Numbered from the stretch's first letter, positions 8,152 to 15,490 are shown. The stretch: 19,819 nucleotides of DNA from Pleurocapsa sp. MO_226.B13 (GCA_030064795.1 JASJEI010000313.1:1-19819), one strand, 5' to 3'. Program-made: numbers and translations. Notes: generated by a model not told the origin, from the sequence alone.

Positions 8152-8227
8152 TAGGTGAAAACTAGAGTAAGCAGAGGTAGTAATTTGTAACACTCCTTTT
8201 ATTAAAATTTTGAATTTTACATAATTT

Positions 8228-8460
8228 TATAGTCATTCTAAATAATTTCCGTATAATTTAACGATGTCATCTAAAGATTTACCAGAAGCAGAGTAAATAC
8301 GCCTTTTTTTGATAATGGCAAAGTCTTGTTCGATACGATTGAAATCAGGTGAGTATGGGGGCAAAAACAAGACTTTATGACCAGCCTCTTGTGCAATACG
8401 AAATACGTCATCTTTGCGATGAAATGGTGCATTGTCCAGAATTAAATTAGAATGACTATA
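8228..8460. mobile_element. Internally deleted IS630-type element (MITE-like)
   Basis: A perfect 15-bp inverted repeat bounds this stretch: TTATAGTCATTCTAA at 8227-8241 and its complement TTAGAATGACTATAA at 8447-8461. TA dinucleotides sit at both outer edges (8228-8229 and 8459-8460), as expected for the IS630/Tc1 superfamily, which inserts at TA. Between the repeats only the last third of an IS630 transposase remains, on the minus strand. One terminal repeat therefore abuts the middle of the gene, meaning that about two thirds of the element has been deleted. It could be moved in trans by an intact relative. Confidence 0.75.
8233..8451 (-). pseudogene. IS630 family transposase, C-terminal fragment
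   Basis: Read on the minus strand this gives 72 uninterrupted codons plus stop. The peptide contains LILDNAPFHRKDDVF (second catalytic aspartate of the DDE triad), VLFLPPYSPDFNRIEQDFA (the LPPYSPDxNxIE signature with the catalytic glutamate) and a KKRRIY tail. The N-terminal helix-turn-helix and first aspartate are missing, and the frame meets a stop just outside the inverted repeat. The stop codon lies inside the terminal inverted repeat. It is a non-functional remnant. Confidence 0.85.
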
Positions 8461-8580
8461 AGTTTAAGAAATATAGATTCTGCTATTGGGATGGGTCTAA
8501 ATCTTGATTCAATAAAAAGATATTCATTAATCTAGAAAAAATTCTGCAATTTCTTCTAAAAAAGTTAGTCTCGGTTCAAG

Positions 8581-8797
8581 TTAAATAGCAGTCAACTACC
8601 TGCGATGAATCGCAGGCTTGTTAAACCCAGTTAACAACTAAGAGTTGCACTACTACAGAGCCTAACCCTGATACGTACTTACAGCCTCTTCTCTCGGCTG
8701 TACTATCTACAAGACTACTGGGAGTAGTCGCCTGAAGAAGGGACATTTTGGTTTAGGTGTAGGAAGAGACACACATACTTATATAGGGTTATACCTA
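8581..8797 (+). ncRNA. Candidate omega RNA of the isrB element
   Basis: In the IscB/IsrB group the guide RNA is encoded just upstream of the nuclease gene. Here about 215 bases before isrB are dense in hairpins. CCTGCGA (8599-8605) pairs with TCGCAGG (8610-8616). TGTTAA (8619-8624) pairs with TTAACA (8631-8636). CAACT (8635-8639) pairs with AGTTG (8643-8647), competing slightly with the former. TACAGCC (8680-8686) pairs with GGCTGTA (8696-8702). GACTACT (8713-8719) pairs with AGTAGTC (8723-8729). A weaker GTGT/ACAC stem lies at 8757-8772. The guide would come from the bases just upstream of the 5' end, which I cannot place exactly. The hairpins are seen directly; the RNA is inferred from family architecture. 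Confidence 0.6.
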
Positions 8798-9895
8798 ATG
8801 CAAAAACAACCAACAATTAGAGTTCCAGTTTTATCGCCATCAGGTGAGGTATTAATGCCGACAACAAGCGCGAGAGCAAGAAGATGGATACGACAAGGTA
8901 AAGCTAAACCAGTATGGAACGACCTAAATATTTTCTGTGTTCAGCTACTTGTAGAACCCTCTGGTACTGAAACTCAAGAAATCGTGGCATCAATCGATCC
9001 AGGCAAGCTATTTTCGGGTATAGCAACAGTTAGCAAAAAAGCTGTATTGTTTACTGCTCATGTTGTTCTACCGTTTAAGCGAGTTGTCGCCAGAAAGCAG
9101 GCTCAAAAAATACTTCGTCGAGCTAGACGTGGCAGAAGAATTAATCGAAATATTCCTTTTGCCCTAAGAGCGCACAGAGAAAAAAGATTTGACAATCGAC
9201 GAGGTAATAAATTATGCCCCTCAATTCGCGCCAATCGTCAGTTCGAGCTAAGAATCATAAACGAGCTGGTCAAACTATTCCCTATTAGCGAAATAGTTTA
9301 TGAATATGTAAAGGCTAGAGGGGATAAAGGATTTAGCCCAGTTATGGTTGGTCAGCGTTGGATGTTAGAACAGCTATCCAATATTGCTCCTACGCATATA
9401 TTAGAAGGTTGGAAAACTAGCATTCTAAGAAAGCAATTAGGGCTAGAAAAGAACAAAAATGACAAATCAATTCAAGACGTGACTACTCATGCCAACGATG
9501 CTATAGCTTTATGTGCCAGTAGATTCATGCAGTACAAGGCTTTTCACACAGCTAATTCCAGAGGTCATCATTGGGTTGGCTCGATTCAATTAACTGATTC
9601 TCCATTTAAGGTAATATCTCGTCCTCAGTTGTATCGAAGACAATTGCACTTTGAGAATCCAAGTAAAGGTGGGACTAGAAAGCGTAAAGGGGGAACAGTC
9701 ACACCGTTTGGATTTAGAAGCGGTGACTTAGTTCAGGCTACCAAAGGAAAACTAACAGTAAAAGGATATATAGGAGGCTGCTCGGAAGTGAATAAAGTAG
9801 TCAGTATTTACGATGTTAATTGGAAGCGAATAGGTCAATTCAGAATTTCAAAAACACAATTATTAAGAAGGAGTAATGGGCTATGCGTTGCTTAA
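8798..9895 (+). CDS. isrB: IsrB: RuvC-like, HNH-less IscB relative (RNA-guided nickase family)
   Basis: 365 residues. The N-terminal PLMP domain reads VPVLSPSGEVLMPTTSARAR with the following RQGKAKPVW (RRXRR/IscB family). RuvC-I is VASIDPGKLFSGIA (Asp67). An arginine-rich bridge helix follows (KILRRARRGRRINR, 104-117). RuvC-II is EIVYEYVKARG (Glu169). RuvC-III is TTHANDAIALC (His231, Asp234). Only about 60 residues separate RuvC-II from RuvC-III (GQRWMLEQLSNI ... GWKTSILRKQLGL), so the HNH domain of IscB is absent, as in IsrB. The C-terminal part (LHFENPSKGGTRKRKGG to LLRRSNGL) matches the target-adjacent-motif-interacting region. Length agrees with known IsrB proteins (about 350). All RuvC residues are intact. 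Characterised IsrB nicks the non-target strand with an omega RNA; activity here is inferred. The start lies at the end of the structured RNA region and has no clear ribosome binding site. Confidence 0.88.
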   Translation: MQKQPTIRVPVLSPSGEVLMPTTSARARRWIRQGKAKPVWNDLNIFCVQLLVEPSGTETQEIVASIDPGKLFSGIATVSKKAVLFTAHVVLPFKRVVARKQAQKILRRARRGRRINRNIPFALRAHREKRFDNRRGNKLCPSIRANRQFELRIINELVKLFPISEIVYEYVKARGDKGFSPVMVGQRWMLEQLSNIAPTHILEGWKTSILRKQLGLEKNKNDKSIQDVTTHANDAIALCASRFMQYKAFHTANSRGHHWVGSIQLTDSPFKVISRPQLYRRQLHFENPSKGGTRKRKGGTVTPFGFRSGDLVQATKGKLTVKGYIGGCSEVNKVVSIYDVNWKRIGQFRISKTQLLRRSNGLCVA

Positions 9896-9901
9896 TCCTG
9901 T

Positions 9902-9942
9902 CCGCAATTCCTCCCATCAGCAAGCTGAGGGACTCCTTGCGG
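9902..9942 (+). repeat. 3' hairpin at the right end of the isrB element
   Basis: CCGCAA (9902-9907) pairs with TTGCGG (9937-9942). Inside, CCC-A-TCAGC (9913-9921) pairs with GCTGA-GGG (9924-9931) with one mismatch. It starts 6 bp after the isrB stop codon. Such subterminal hairpins mark the ends of IS200/IS605 elements; it could also slow or stop transcription, though no T-run follows. Confidence 0.6.
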
Positions 9943-9997
9943 GGGGAAAGTTGAAATATATAGCAGCTCCTAAACATTTATTCGGCAAATATCAATC

Positions 9998-10882
9998 ATG
10001 GATATAGATATCAAAGCGGTGCTGGGAAGTTATGCCCAGCTTACCATTTTCCTCTTAATGTTAACTATTGGTTTGGAAGAGGGTTTCAATAACTTATCAA
10101 TCCTTTGGCGACGTATCCCTTTGCTGATTCGCTGCCTAATTGCCTCATTTATTGTCGTACCCTTATCGGCAATGCTGATTTTGAGCATTGTCCCCATGGA
10201 TACTTCAGCACGCATTGCTTTGGCAGCGATGGCAATTTGCCCAGGGGCACCCCTAACCTACAAAAAGTTGACTGGTATGAAAGCCAGTACAGCACTGGCA
10301 GGAAGTTTTCAGACTACCACATCACTGTTTGCCATCCTCGTGGTTCCCGTTTGGGTTACGATATTCAGTGGGATTTATCCCAATCAGGCGACGGTTGAGG
10401 CCTCTGATGTATTCCAACAAGTCATGACTGTACAGTTCATTCCAATTTTATTGGGTTTAGCTATTAATAAATGGCTTCCTCTTTTGGCAGAGAATCTTTT
10501 AGAGCCATTGAGCAAAATTAGCTCAATCATGTTTTTGGGTTTTGTGATTATTTTGCTGGTGGTTGTTTTACCCATGGTGCTTAAGATAGGTATCGTCACT
10601 GTGATTGGAGTGGTATTGTTTATCACTGCAGCGATTCTAGCAGGGCATTATTTAGGCGGCCCCGAACCAGAAACTCGACTAGCTATTGGTTTGGCTAACT
10701 CTACCCGCAATGCTGGATTGGCCTTAGCATTGACAACTATGAATTTTAAAGACCGACCAGGTATTTTAGCGGCAATCGGAGCGATCGCTGTGCTAGCTTT
10801 TGTTGCTGATGCCATTTACGCCAGTCTGTATCGTCCCAAAATTCCCCAGCCAGTTTTGGAGACATTTGGCAGTCAACCTTAA
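9998..10882 (+). CDS. Bile acid:sodium symporter (BASS) family transporter
   Basis: 294 residues, almost wholly hydrophobic with about nine to ten membrane helices and no signal peptide. Family marks are GLEEGF near residue 25, the CPGAPL turn (81-86) in the first inverted repeat, and GGPEPETRLAIGLANSTRNA near 218-237 in the second, typical of the BASS/arsenite-permease fold. BASS proteins carry organic anions, often with sodium; the substrate here cannot be told. The gene starts about 55 bp after the isrB element and is 87 bp upstream of a second BASS gene fused to DUF202. The insertion may have separated it from its original promoter. Confidence 0.82.
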   Translation: MDIDIKAVLGSYAQLTIFLLMLTIGLEEGFNNLSILWRRIPLLIRCLIASFIVVPLSAMLILSIVPMDTSARIALAAMAICPGAPLTYKKLTGMKASTALAGSFQTTTSLFAILVVPVWVTIFSGIYPNQATVEASDVFQQVMTVQFIPILLGLAINKWLPLLAENLLEPLSKISSIMFLGFVIILLVVVLPMVLKIGIVTVIGVVLFITAAILAGHYLGGPEPETRLAIGLANSTRNAGLALALTTMNFKDRPGILAAIGAIAVLAFVADAIYASLYRPKIPQPVLETFGSQP

Positions 10883-10969
10883 GCTGATTATTTTAAATAA
10901 TAGTCAATTTATCTTATCTTGCTCGATCGAGCTTACTGTTATTATCTATAAGCGATCGCTATATTATTA

Positions 10970-12370
10970 ATGACTAATACATCACCTACTCCAAAGTCTA
11001 CTGACCCTTCTGACTTTGCGAATCTCAGTAACACCGAGCTAGCAGTGATTCGTACTGACCTGGCTCAAGAGCGCACTGGTATGTCTAATCAACGTACTGA
11101 CCTGGCTCAAGAGCGTACCGATCTGGCTAAAGAACGGAATCGCATGGCAGGGGAACGAACCTTATTGGCTTGGATTCGCACCTCGCTGGCAATGATTAGC
11201 TTTGGGTTCGGCATAGATCGCTTTTTTGCCTATTTGGATAAAACTCAGGCTAATCAAAACCTGGATGCGATTAGTGAAGAACGTCTGCTGGGGTTAAGTT
11301 TTATTACCCTTGGTACTTTTGGTTTGCTTGCAGCCATCATTAACCACTGGCAAAATCTCAAAAATCTCGATCGCGAGCAGTATACTTATACTCCCCGATG
11401 GTCTTTAGCGATGGTGGTGGCTATTGTACTTGTCTTCATTGGTCTGGCTACCTATTTTCCGTTGATTACGGCAGACGTTAAACTGCGAGATATTATTACT
11501 TTTGATAGTCAAATTATCCGTAATCTGGTTAGCTTAACTGTCTTCGGGATCATGCTAACAATGGGCATCAATTTCTCGCTGCGAGATCTCTTGGCTTTCT
11601 GGAAGCAGTCTGATTTGGTTTTAAGAGCTCAACTAGCAGTTTCCGTTCTGATGCCAGCGATCGCGATCGTCTTACTCTGGCTACTCCATCCACCGAATGC
11701 TGTCATTGTGGGGCTCATTCTCTTGGCGGCTTCCCCAGGTGCCCCCTTGCTAACCAAGCGGGTTCAAATGGCTGGTGGCAGTTTTAACTATGGAGCAAGT
11801 TTACAAGTCACTCTGTCCTTATCGGCTGTGCTGATTACTCCGATTATTCTGAGTATCTCGGGACTAATCTTTCCAGTAGCTACTGCCACAGTAGATTCGT
11901 TACAAATCGCCACACAGATTGCCTTAGTTCAATTACTACCTTTAAGTATAGGTTTAGGATTGCGACAAGTAGGCTCGGAGATTGCTGATGAGATTGGTGA
12001 TTTTTTGACGATTATAGCTAACACCTTGTTTGTTGTGCTGGCTATTTTTTTGCTGGTAATGAGCCTAGACTTGATCTCCAACCTAGGAACTTTACCGATT
12101 GTTTTGATTTTGGCAATTGCCTCGGTTTCTTTGACGATCGGGCATTTTTTAGGCGGGTCTGCATCTGAGACTAGGGCGGCGGTTGCGATCGCCAGTATCG
12201 CCCGCAATGTAGGGTTAGCCATCTTTATTGCAGTTCTAAACCAACAAACTCAAGCGATCCCCGTTATATTGTCTTATCTCATCTTGGCAGCTTTGGTTGC
12301 TTTCCCTTATTCAGCTTGGATGAGGCGACAAATTAAAGCATCATCTGTAGACACTTCCATTCCTGTTTAG
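10970..12370 (+). CDS. DUF202-BASS transporter fusion, inner membrane
   Basis: 466 residues. The N-terminus (about 1-165) is a DUF202 domain: a polar coil of repeated R-T-D-L-A-Q-E units, then ERTLLAWIRTSLAMISFGFG and three membrane helices ending near YFPLI. Residues about 185-455 are a full BASS-type transporter with SPGAPLLTKR and the second-repeat motif GGSASETRAAVAIASIARN. Both halves are complete and in one frame with no stop or shift. The R-T-D-L-A coil contains an exact 23-bp DNA direct repeat (11051-11073 and 11093-11115), so it grew by recent duplication. A stand-alone DUF202 gene (801-1268) and BASS gene (9998-10882) are also in the window. DUF202 may regulate or anchor the transporter; this is a guess. 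A HIP1 site and the palindrome GCTCGATCGAGC (10920-10931) lie upstream. Confidence 0.82.
   Translation: MTNTSPTPKSTDPSDFANLSNTELAVIRTDLAQERTGMSNQRTDLAQERTDLAKERNRMAGERTLLAWIRTSLAMISFGFGIDRFFAYLDKTQANQNLDAISEERLLGLSFITLGTFGLLAAIINHWQNLKNLDREQYTYTPRWSLAMVVAIVLVFIGLATYFPLITADVKLRDIITFDSQIIRNLVSLTVFGIMLTMGINFSLRDLLAFWKQSDLVLRAQLAVSVLMPAIAIVLLWLLHPPNAVIVGLILLAASPGAPLLTKRVQMAGGSFNYGASLQVTLSLSAVLITPIILSISGLIFPVATATVDSLQIATQIALVQLLPLSIGLGLRQVGSEIADEIGDFLTIIANTLFVVLAIFLLVMSLDLISNLGTLPIVLILAIASVSLTIGHFLGGSASETRAAVAIASIARNVGLAIFIAVLNQQTQAIPVILSYLILAALVAFPYSAWMRRQIKASSVDTSIPV
11051..11115 (+). repeat. 23-bp exact direct repeat within the DUF202 coil
   Basis: The copies at 11051-11073 and 11093-11115 are identical and 42 bp apart (14 codons), coding RTDLAQER twice in frame. 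A degenerate third unit (RTDLAKER) follows directly. Confidence 0.8.
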
Positions 12371-12399
12371 TGGAATGTTGATTTTAGTGAGATTAATCT

Positions 12400-12786
12400 A
12401 TGGAACTTATTGAACAACTGAGAGAAGGATTAAAATTAGTCGTGTTACTGGCTGTATTTATCCTGGAAGCAGTCTCTGTCTTCTGTGTACTAATTGGATT
12501 TTTTAAGGCATTAACGAAATTTCCAGGGTGGCATTCAACCTCGGGGAATTTGACACCTTTTCTTCAGGTGCGTATTGCTTTTGCCCGTTGGCTAGCCCTA
12601 GCTCTGGAATTTCAACTGGCAGCTGATATTTTGTCAACAACTGTAGAGCCCTCTTATGAAGATCTGATTAGGCTATCAATTATTGCTGTGGTAAGAACCT
12701 TCCTTAATTATTTCTTAGAAAAAGAAATGGCTGAGGGACGGGAATTACAAGCTAAGGATAACCCTGAATCAACTGAATTTACCTAA
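12400..12786 (+). CDS. DUF1622 family inner-membrane protein
   Basis: 128 residues. The first membrane helix is KLVVLLAVFILEAVSVFCVLIGFF. The central block RIAFARWLALALEFQLAADIL is the signature of DUF1622, followed by a further helix and the conserved VRTFLNYFLEKEM end. The function is unknown. It begins 29 bp after the DUF202-BASS gene, which suggests cotranscription, and 208 bp separate it from the MscS gene. Confidence 0.85.
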   Translation: MELIEQLREGLKLVVLLAVFILEAVSVFCVLIGFFKALTKFPGWHSTSGNLTPFLQVRIAFARWLALALEFQLAADILSTTVEPSYEDLIRLSIIAVVRTFLNYFLEKEMAEGRELQAKDNPESTEFT

Positions 12787-12842
12787 CTCTATTGCTTAGG
12801 GCTTGCTAAAAAACTAAGATTTGGGGATGTAACTCTGAAAAA

Positions 12843-12863
12843 GCTCTTAGCTCTCAGGTTTTA
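12843..12863. repeat. Degenerate heptamer repeat related to that at 1321
   Basis: Units GCTCTTA, GCTCTCA and GGTTTTA lie in tandem between the DUF1622 and MscS genes. The first is identical to the unit at 1321. Confidence 0.5.
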
Positions 12864-12994
12864 GGAAAATTTAGTACATCATTAACAAATAAACTTAAAA
12901 CTCAAACAAGAATTTTACAGGCGATCGATTCAATTTGCCTATCCAACTCAAATGAACTTATACTCCTAGTAATATTGGCGTTGCTGAAGGTGTA

Positions 12995-14725
12995 ATGAGT
13001 TATTTTCTAAAAAGATACGGCAAATTACTGATAACGCTGGTCATGACAGTATTATTTGTCGTTTCAGCGTCAGGAATAGTAATTTCCCAAGAAGACACAA
13101 CATCTGATACATCTCCCAAAGCTGCCCCTGTCATTCTAGATGATGAAAAACTATTTGACATTAGGGTGGGGGTTGAAACCTTGTCCCCAGCAGAACGGGC
13201 AAAAGCAGCCAACATTCGCCTTCAGGAAGTTGCCCAAGATCGGTCGATTCAACTCCAGGATATCCAACTTGAAGCAGGCAAAGACATTAGCAAAATTAGC
13301 GTAGGAGGTATTCGCATAGTAGGAATTCGGGAAACTGATGCCGCAGCAGCTGCCGTTCCCCGTGAAGAGCTAGCGGCTGAATATCTAAAACGCATTAAAT
13401 CCGCTGTTCAAAATTATCGGCAGGAGCGAAGCCTGCGTCGAAGAGTGCTGAGGGTTGTGTATGCTCTTTTTATAGCAATTGCGATTTATATTTTTTTCAA
13501 ACGGTTTCCTATTTTTTCGAGGTATATTTTTCCTCGCTTAGAAGCTTGGCGTGAACGTAGTTTAGCCGATAGTCAGGAAACATCTGTTGAAAATCCTTGG
13601 GTTGAAGTTGCCGATCTTTTATTAATTGTCGCTAGAATTATTCGACTCAGCTTGTTTGGGGGACTTGCTTATATCTACTCGATCATTATTTTAAACTTTT
13701 TCCCCAATACAGAAGATATCGCCATTGCCCTCAGACGTAATTTAGCAAGTCAGCTATCTGAGACTGGTCAAAGTATAGTTGCTTATCTGCCTAATTTGTT
13801 TCAAATAGCACTATCGATCTTAATTGCCAACTTTACATTGCGTTTTGCCAAAGTAGCTTTTAGAAGAATCGAGAGAGGAGCCTGGTCGATTGCTGGCTTT
13901 TATCGAGATTGGGCTCAGCCGACCTATACTCTCAGTCGCTTCATAATTATTATCTTCACTGCTGTTGTTGTCATCCCTTACCTACCAGGATATGGTTCAG
14001 GGGCTTTTAAAGGGCTTTCGCTTTTTGTAGGTTTTTTACTTTCTTTTAACTCTGGCGGGACAATTAATAACGTAATCTCGGGGATAGTTCTTCTTTATAC
14101 TAGAGGTTTTCGGATTGGCGATCGCATCGCGATCGACGACACTGTAGGAACCGTTGTGGAACAATCCTTGCTGGTAATCAGAATCAAAACCATTAAAAAT
14201 GTTCAAGTCACGATTCCCAATAGCATTGTTCTAAGCAAAAAAATTATTAATTACAGTGCCATAGCGCGAGATACTGGTCTGCCCCTTATTTTGAATACTA
14301 CTATTACTTTGGGATATGACCTGCCCTGGCAAAAAGTAGAGCGAACATTAATTTCTGCTGCCCAAATCACTCAACACGTCTTAAAAGAACCAAAACCTTT
14401 TGTCTGGCAGACTAGTCTGGATGATTATTATGTCAGTTACGAGCTAAATGCTTATATTGAAGATCCAATAAAGTTACCAGCTATTCAGGCAGAACTCCAC
14501 CAACACATTCAAGACAAATGTAATGAAAACGATATCGAAATTCTTTCTCCCCAATATTCTGCCATACGTGATGGAAACCACACTACTATTCCCCAAAGTT
14601 ATCTGCCTAAAAACTATGAATCTCCTAACTTTCGTATTTCTGGATCAACTCAGCAGATAAATCCCCCAGACAAACAAAACAATTCTAGTAACGATTGGAA
14701 TATCAAGAACAGGGAATCTGGTTAG
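12995..14725 (+). CDS. MscS-family mechanosensitive ion channel
   Basis: 576 residues, ATG at 12995 with GAAGG at 12986-12990. A signal peptide (1-31, ending GIVISQ) is followed by a periplasmic region to about 145. A membrane helix lies near 152-168, further helices near 206-235 and 265-285, two near 312-332, and the pore helix is at 337-368 (GLSLFVGFLLSFNSGG ... SGIVLLYTRG). The MscS beta domain follows (FRIGDRIAIDDTVGTVVEQ, 372-390, then VTIPNSIVLSKKIINYS), then the alpha/beta C-terminal domain (about 430-540) and a polar tail. This is a long MscS paralogue of the type with an N-terminal periplasmic domain. It opens under membrane tension to release solutes on osmotic downshock. Confidence 0.9.
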   Translation: MSYFLKRYGKLLITLVMTVLFVVSASGIVISQEDTTSDTSPKAAPVILDDEKLFDIRVGVETLSPAERAKAANIRLQEVAQDRSIQLQDIQLEAGKDISKISVGGIRIVGIRETDAAAAAVPREELAAEYLKRIKSAVQNYRQERSLRRRVLRVVYALFIAIAIYIFFKRFPIFSRYIFPRLEAWRERSLADSQETSVENPWVEVADLLLIVARIIRLSLFGGLAYIYSIIILNFFPNTEDIAIALRRNLASQLSETGQSIVAYLPNLFQIALSILIANFTLRFAKVAFRRIERGAWSIAGFYRDWAQPTYTLSRFIIIIFTAVVVIPYLPGYGSGAFKGLSLFVGFLLSFNSGGTINNVISGIVLLYTRGFRIGDRIAIDDTVGTVVEQSLLVIRIKTIKNVQVTIPNSIVLSKKIINYSAIARDTGLPLILNTTITLGYDLPWQKVERTLISAAQITQHVLKEPKPFVWQTSLDDYYVSYELNAYIEDPIKLPAIQAELHQHIQDKCNENDIEILSPQYSAIRDGNHTTIPQSYLPKNYESPNFRISGSTQQINPPDKQNNSSNDWNIKNRESG

Positions 14726-14899
14726 GATTCAATTTCTATTTATAATCATTTGGAGAGCAAGGCAAAAAAGTTAGCTTAGCAACGACCATTTGTTAGAAAC
14801 ATAAACTGTTAAAAAAGTTGAAGAAATATACGTTTTTTTTGCTGGGACAATTCTTATACCATTTCTCAAAAGTAACAAGAGACTTAGTAGTGAGAAAGA

Positions 14900-14927
14900 A
14901 GTCAGGAGTCAGAAGTCAGAAGTCAGA
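14900..14927. repeat. Heptanucleotide short tandem repeat, AGTCAGA x4
   Basis: Four perfect-phase units: AGTCAGG then AGTCAGA three times. This is a typical cyanobacterial intergenic STRR; there are no spacers, so it is not a CRISPR. Confidence 0.8.
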
Positions 14928-15017
14928 ATAAATAAGACATACAGACTTTAATTCTAATAGAAAATATTCTTCTATCTATCTAGCTATTAATGAGAATTGG
15001 TATTAGTCCTGGTTTAG

Positions 15018-15133
15018 TAGAGCTCTTGCACGAATAATTTTGTAAATGCCTAAATGCGATTTATAGTATGTAATTTAGAGAATTAATACTAATCTCTGAA
15101 AGCTCGAAATTTCGTATTCATGCAAGAGGTCTA
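15018..15133. mobile_element. Small MITE-like element with terminal inverted repeats
   Basis: GAGCTCTTGCACGAATA at 15020-15036 is matched on the other strand at 15115-15131 by GACCTCTTGCATGAATA (15 of 17 positions). A TA flanks each outer end (15018-15019 and 15132-15133). The 112-bp body has no coding capacity. The shape (short, paired ends, TA flanks) suggests a non-autonomous element; no parent element is in the window, and its repeat differs from that of the IS630 derivative at 8228. Confidence 0.5.
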
Positions 15134-15225
15134 GTGATCAAGATAGGTAGATATATGTAAGCTCGTTTCGATTCAACTTCAAGTCAATATGAGCATTTAA
15201 AATCAGATTTTAAAGAATATTTATT

Positions 15226-15480
15226 ATGACTAATACATTTTACGATCCAAACATTGAATACTATGACAATGGTTATTTAACTGAAGAATCCGTCGAAAAA
15301 CTGCGTAAGGAGCAATATACAATCAAAGCGATCGCTGCTTATGAATTTGCTCTACCCATTGCTGCCATCCAGAAGTGGCATCTGGGATTTCTGCAAGACA
15401 CGACTTGGAAGGTTACGAGTGGAGAAAACGAGAATGGGGTGTCTTTTTGTCCAAAGTCAGTAGAGCACAAACTTTTCTAG
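15226..15480 (+). pseudogene. Small unknown gene, probably frameshifted near its 3' end
   Basis: The open frame gives 84 residues starting MTNTFYDPNIEYYDNGYL with a HIP1 site inside; I do not recognise a family. Up to LQDTTW it looks protein-like. From about 15411 a second frame reads EGYEWRKREWGVFLSKVSRA and QTFLEGLVQ, which looks much more like protein than the in-frame tail KVTSGENENGVSF. One missing base near TTGGAAGG (15415-15422) would join the two. The joined frame would run into the 3' end of the MoxR gene on the other strand, so the gene is likely also truncated. A genuine 84-residue protein cannot be excluded. Confidence 0.4.
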
Positions 15481-15490
15481 AGGGTTTAGT

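Larger units (their letters stand above)
8581..9950 (+). mobile_element. IS200/IS605-type element carrying isrB and no tnpA
   Basis: The element is inferred from the isrB gene, its upstream structured region and a 3' hairpin at 9902-9942. It lies between the HAD phosphatase gene and the BASS transporter gene. The left boundary is not visible and the right is placed just past the hairpin; both are approximate. Confidence 0.55.
14726..15225. other. 500-bp intergenic region with repeats and a MITE-like element
   Basis: No coding frame is convincing here. It holds the AGTCAGA heptamer array (14900-14927) and an inverted-repeat element (15018-15133). The rest is AT-rich and without recognisable signals. 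Confidence 0.6.

Noticed and set aside
8203..8219. AT-only hairpin after the HAD gene as a terminator
   Set aside because: The stem is TAAAATT/AATTTTA with no G or C and no T-run after it; too weak to call.
8798..9895. IscB or small Cas9
   Set aside because: There is no HNH between RuvC-II and RuvC-III and no room for one, and no CRISPR repeats are nearby; IsrB fits better.
10970..12370. DUF202-BASS fusion as an artefact of a lost stop codon
   Set aside because: The linker between domains is a plausible helix and loop without frame change; kept as a real fusion, though read errors cannot be excluded.
14900..14927. AGTCAGA units as a possible CRISPR array
   Set aside because: The units are 7 bases, contiguous and without spacers; this is a short tandem repeat.
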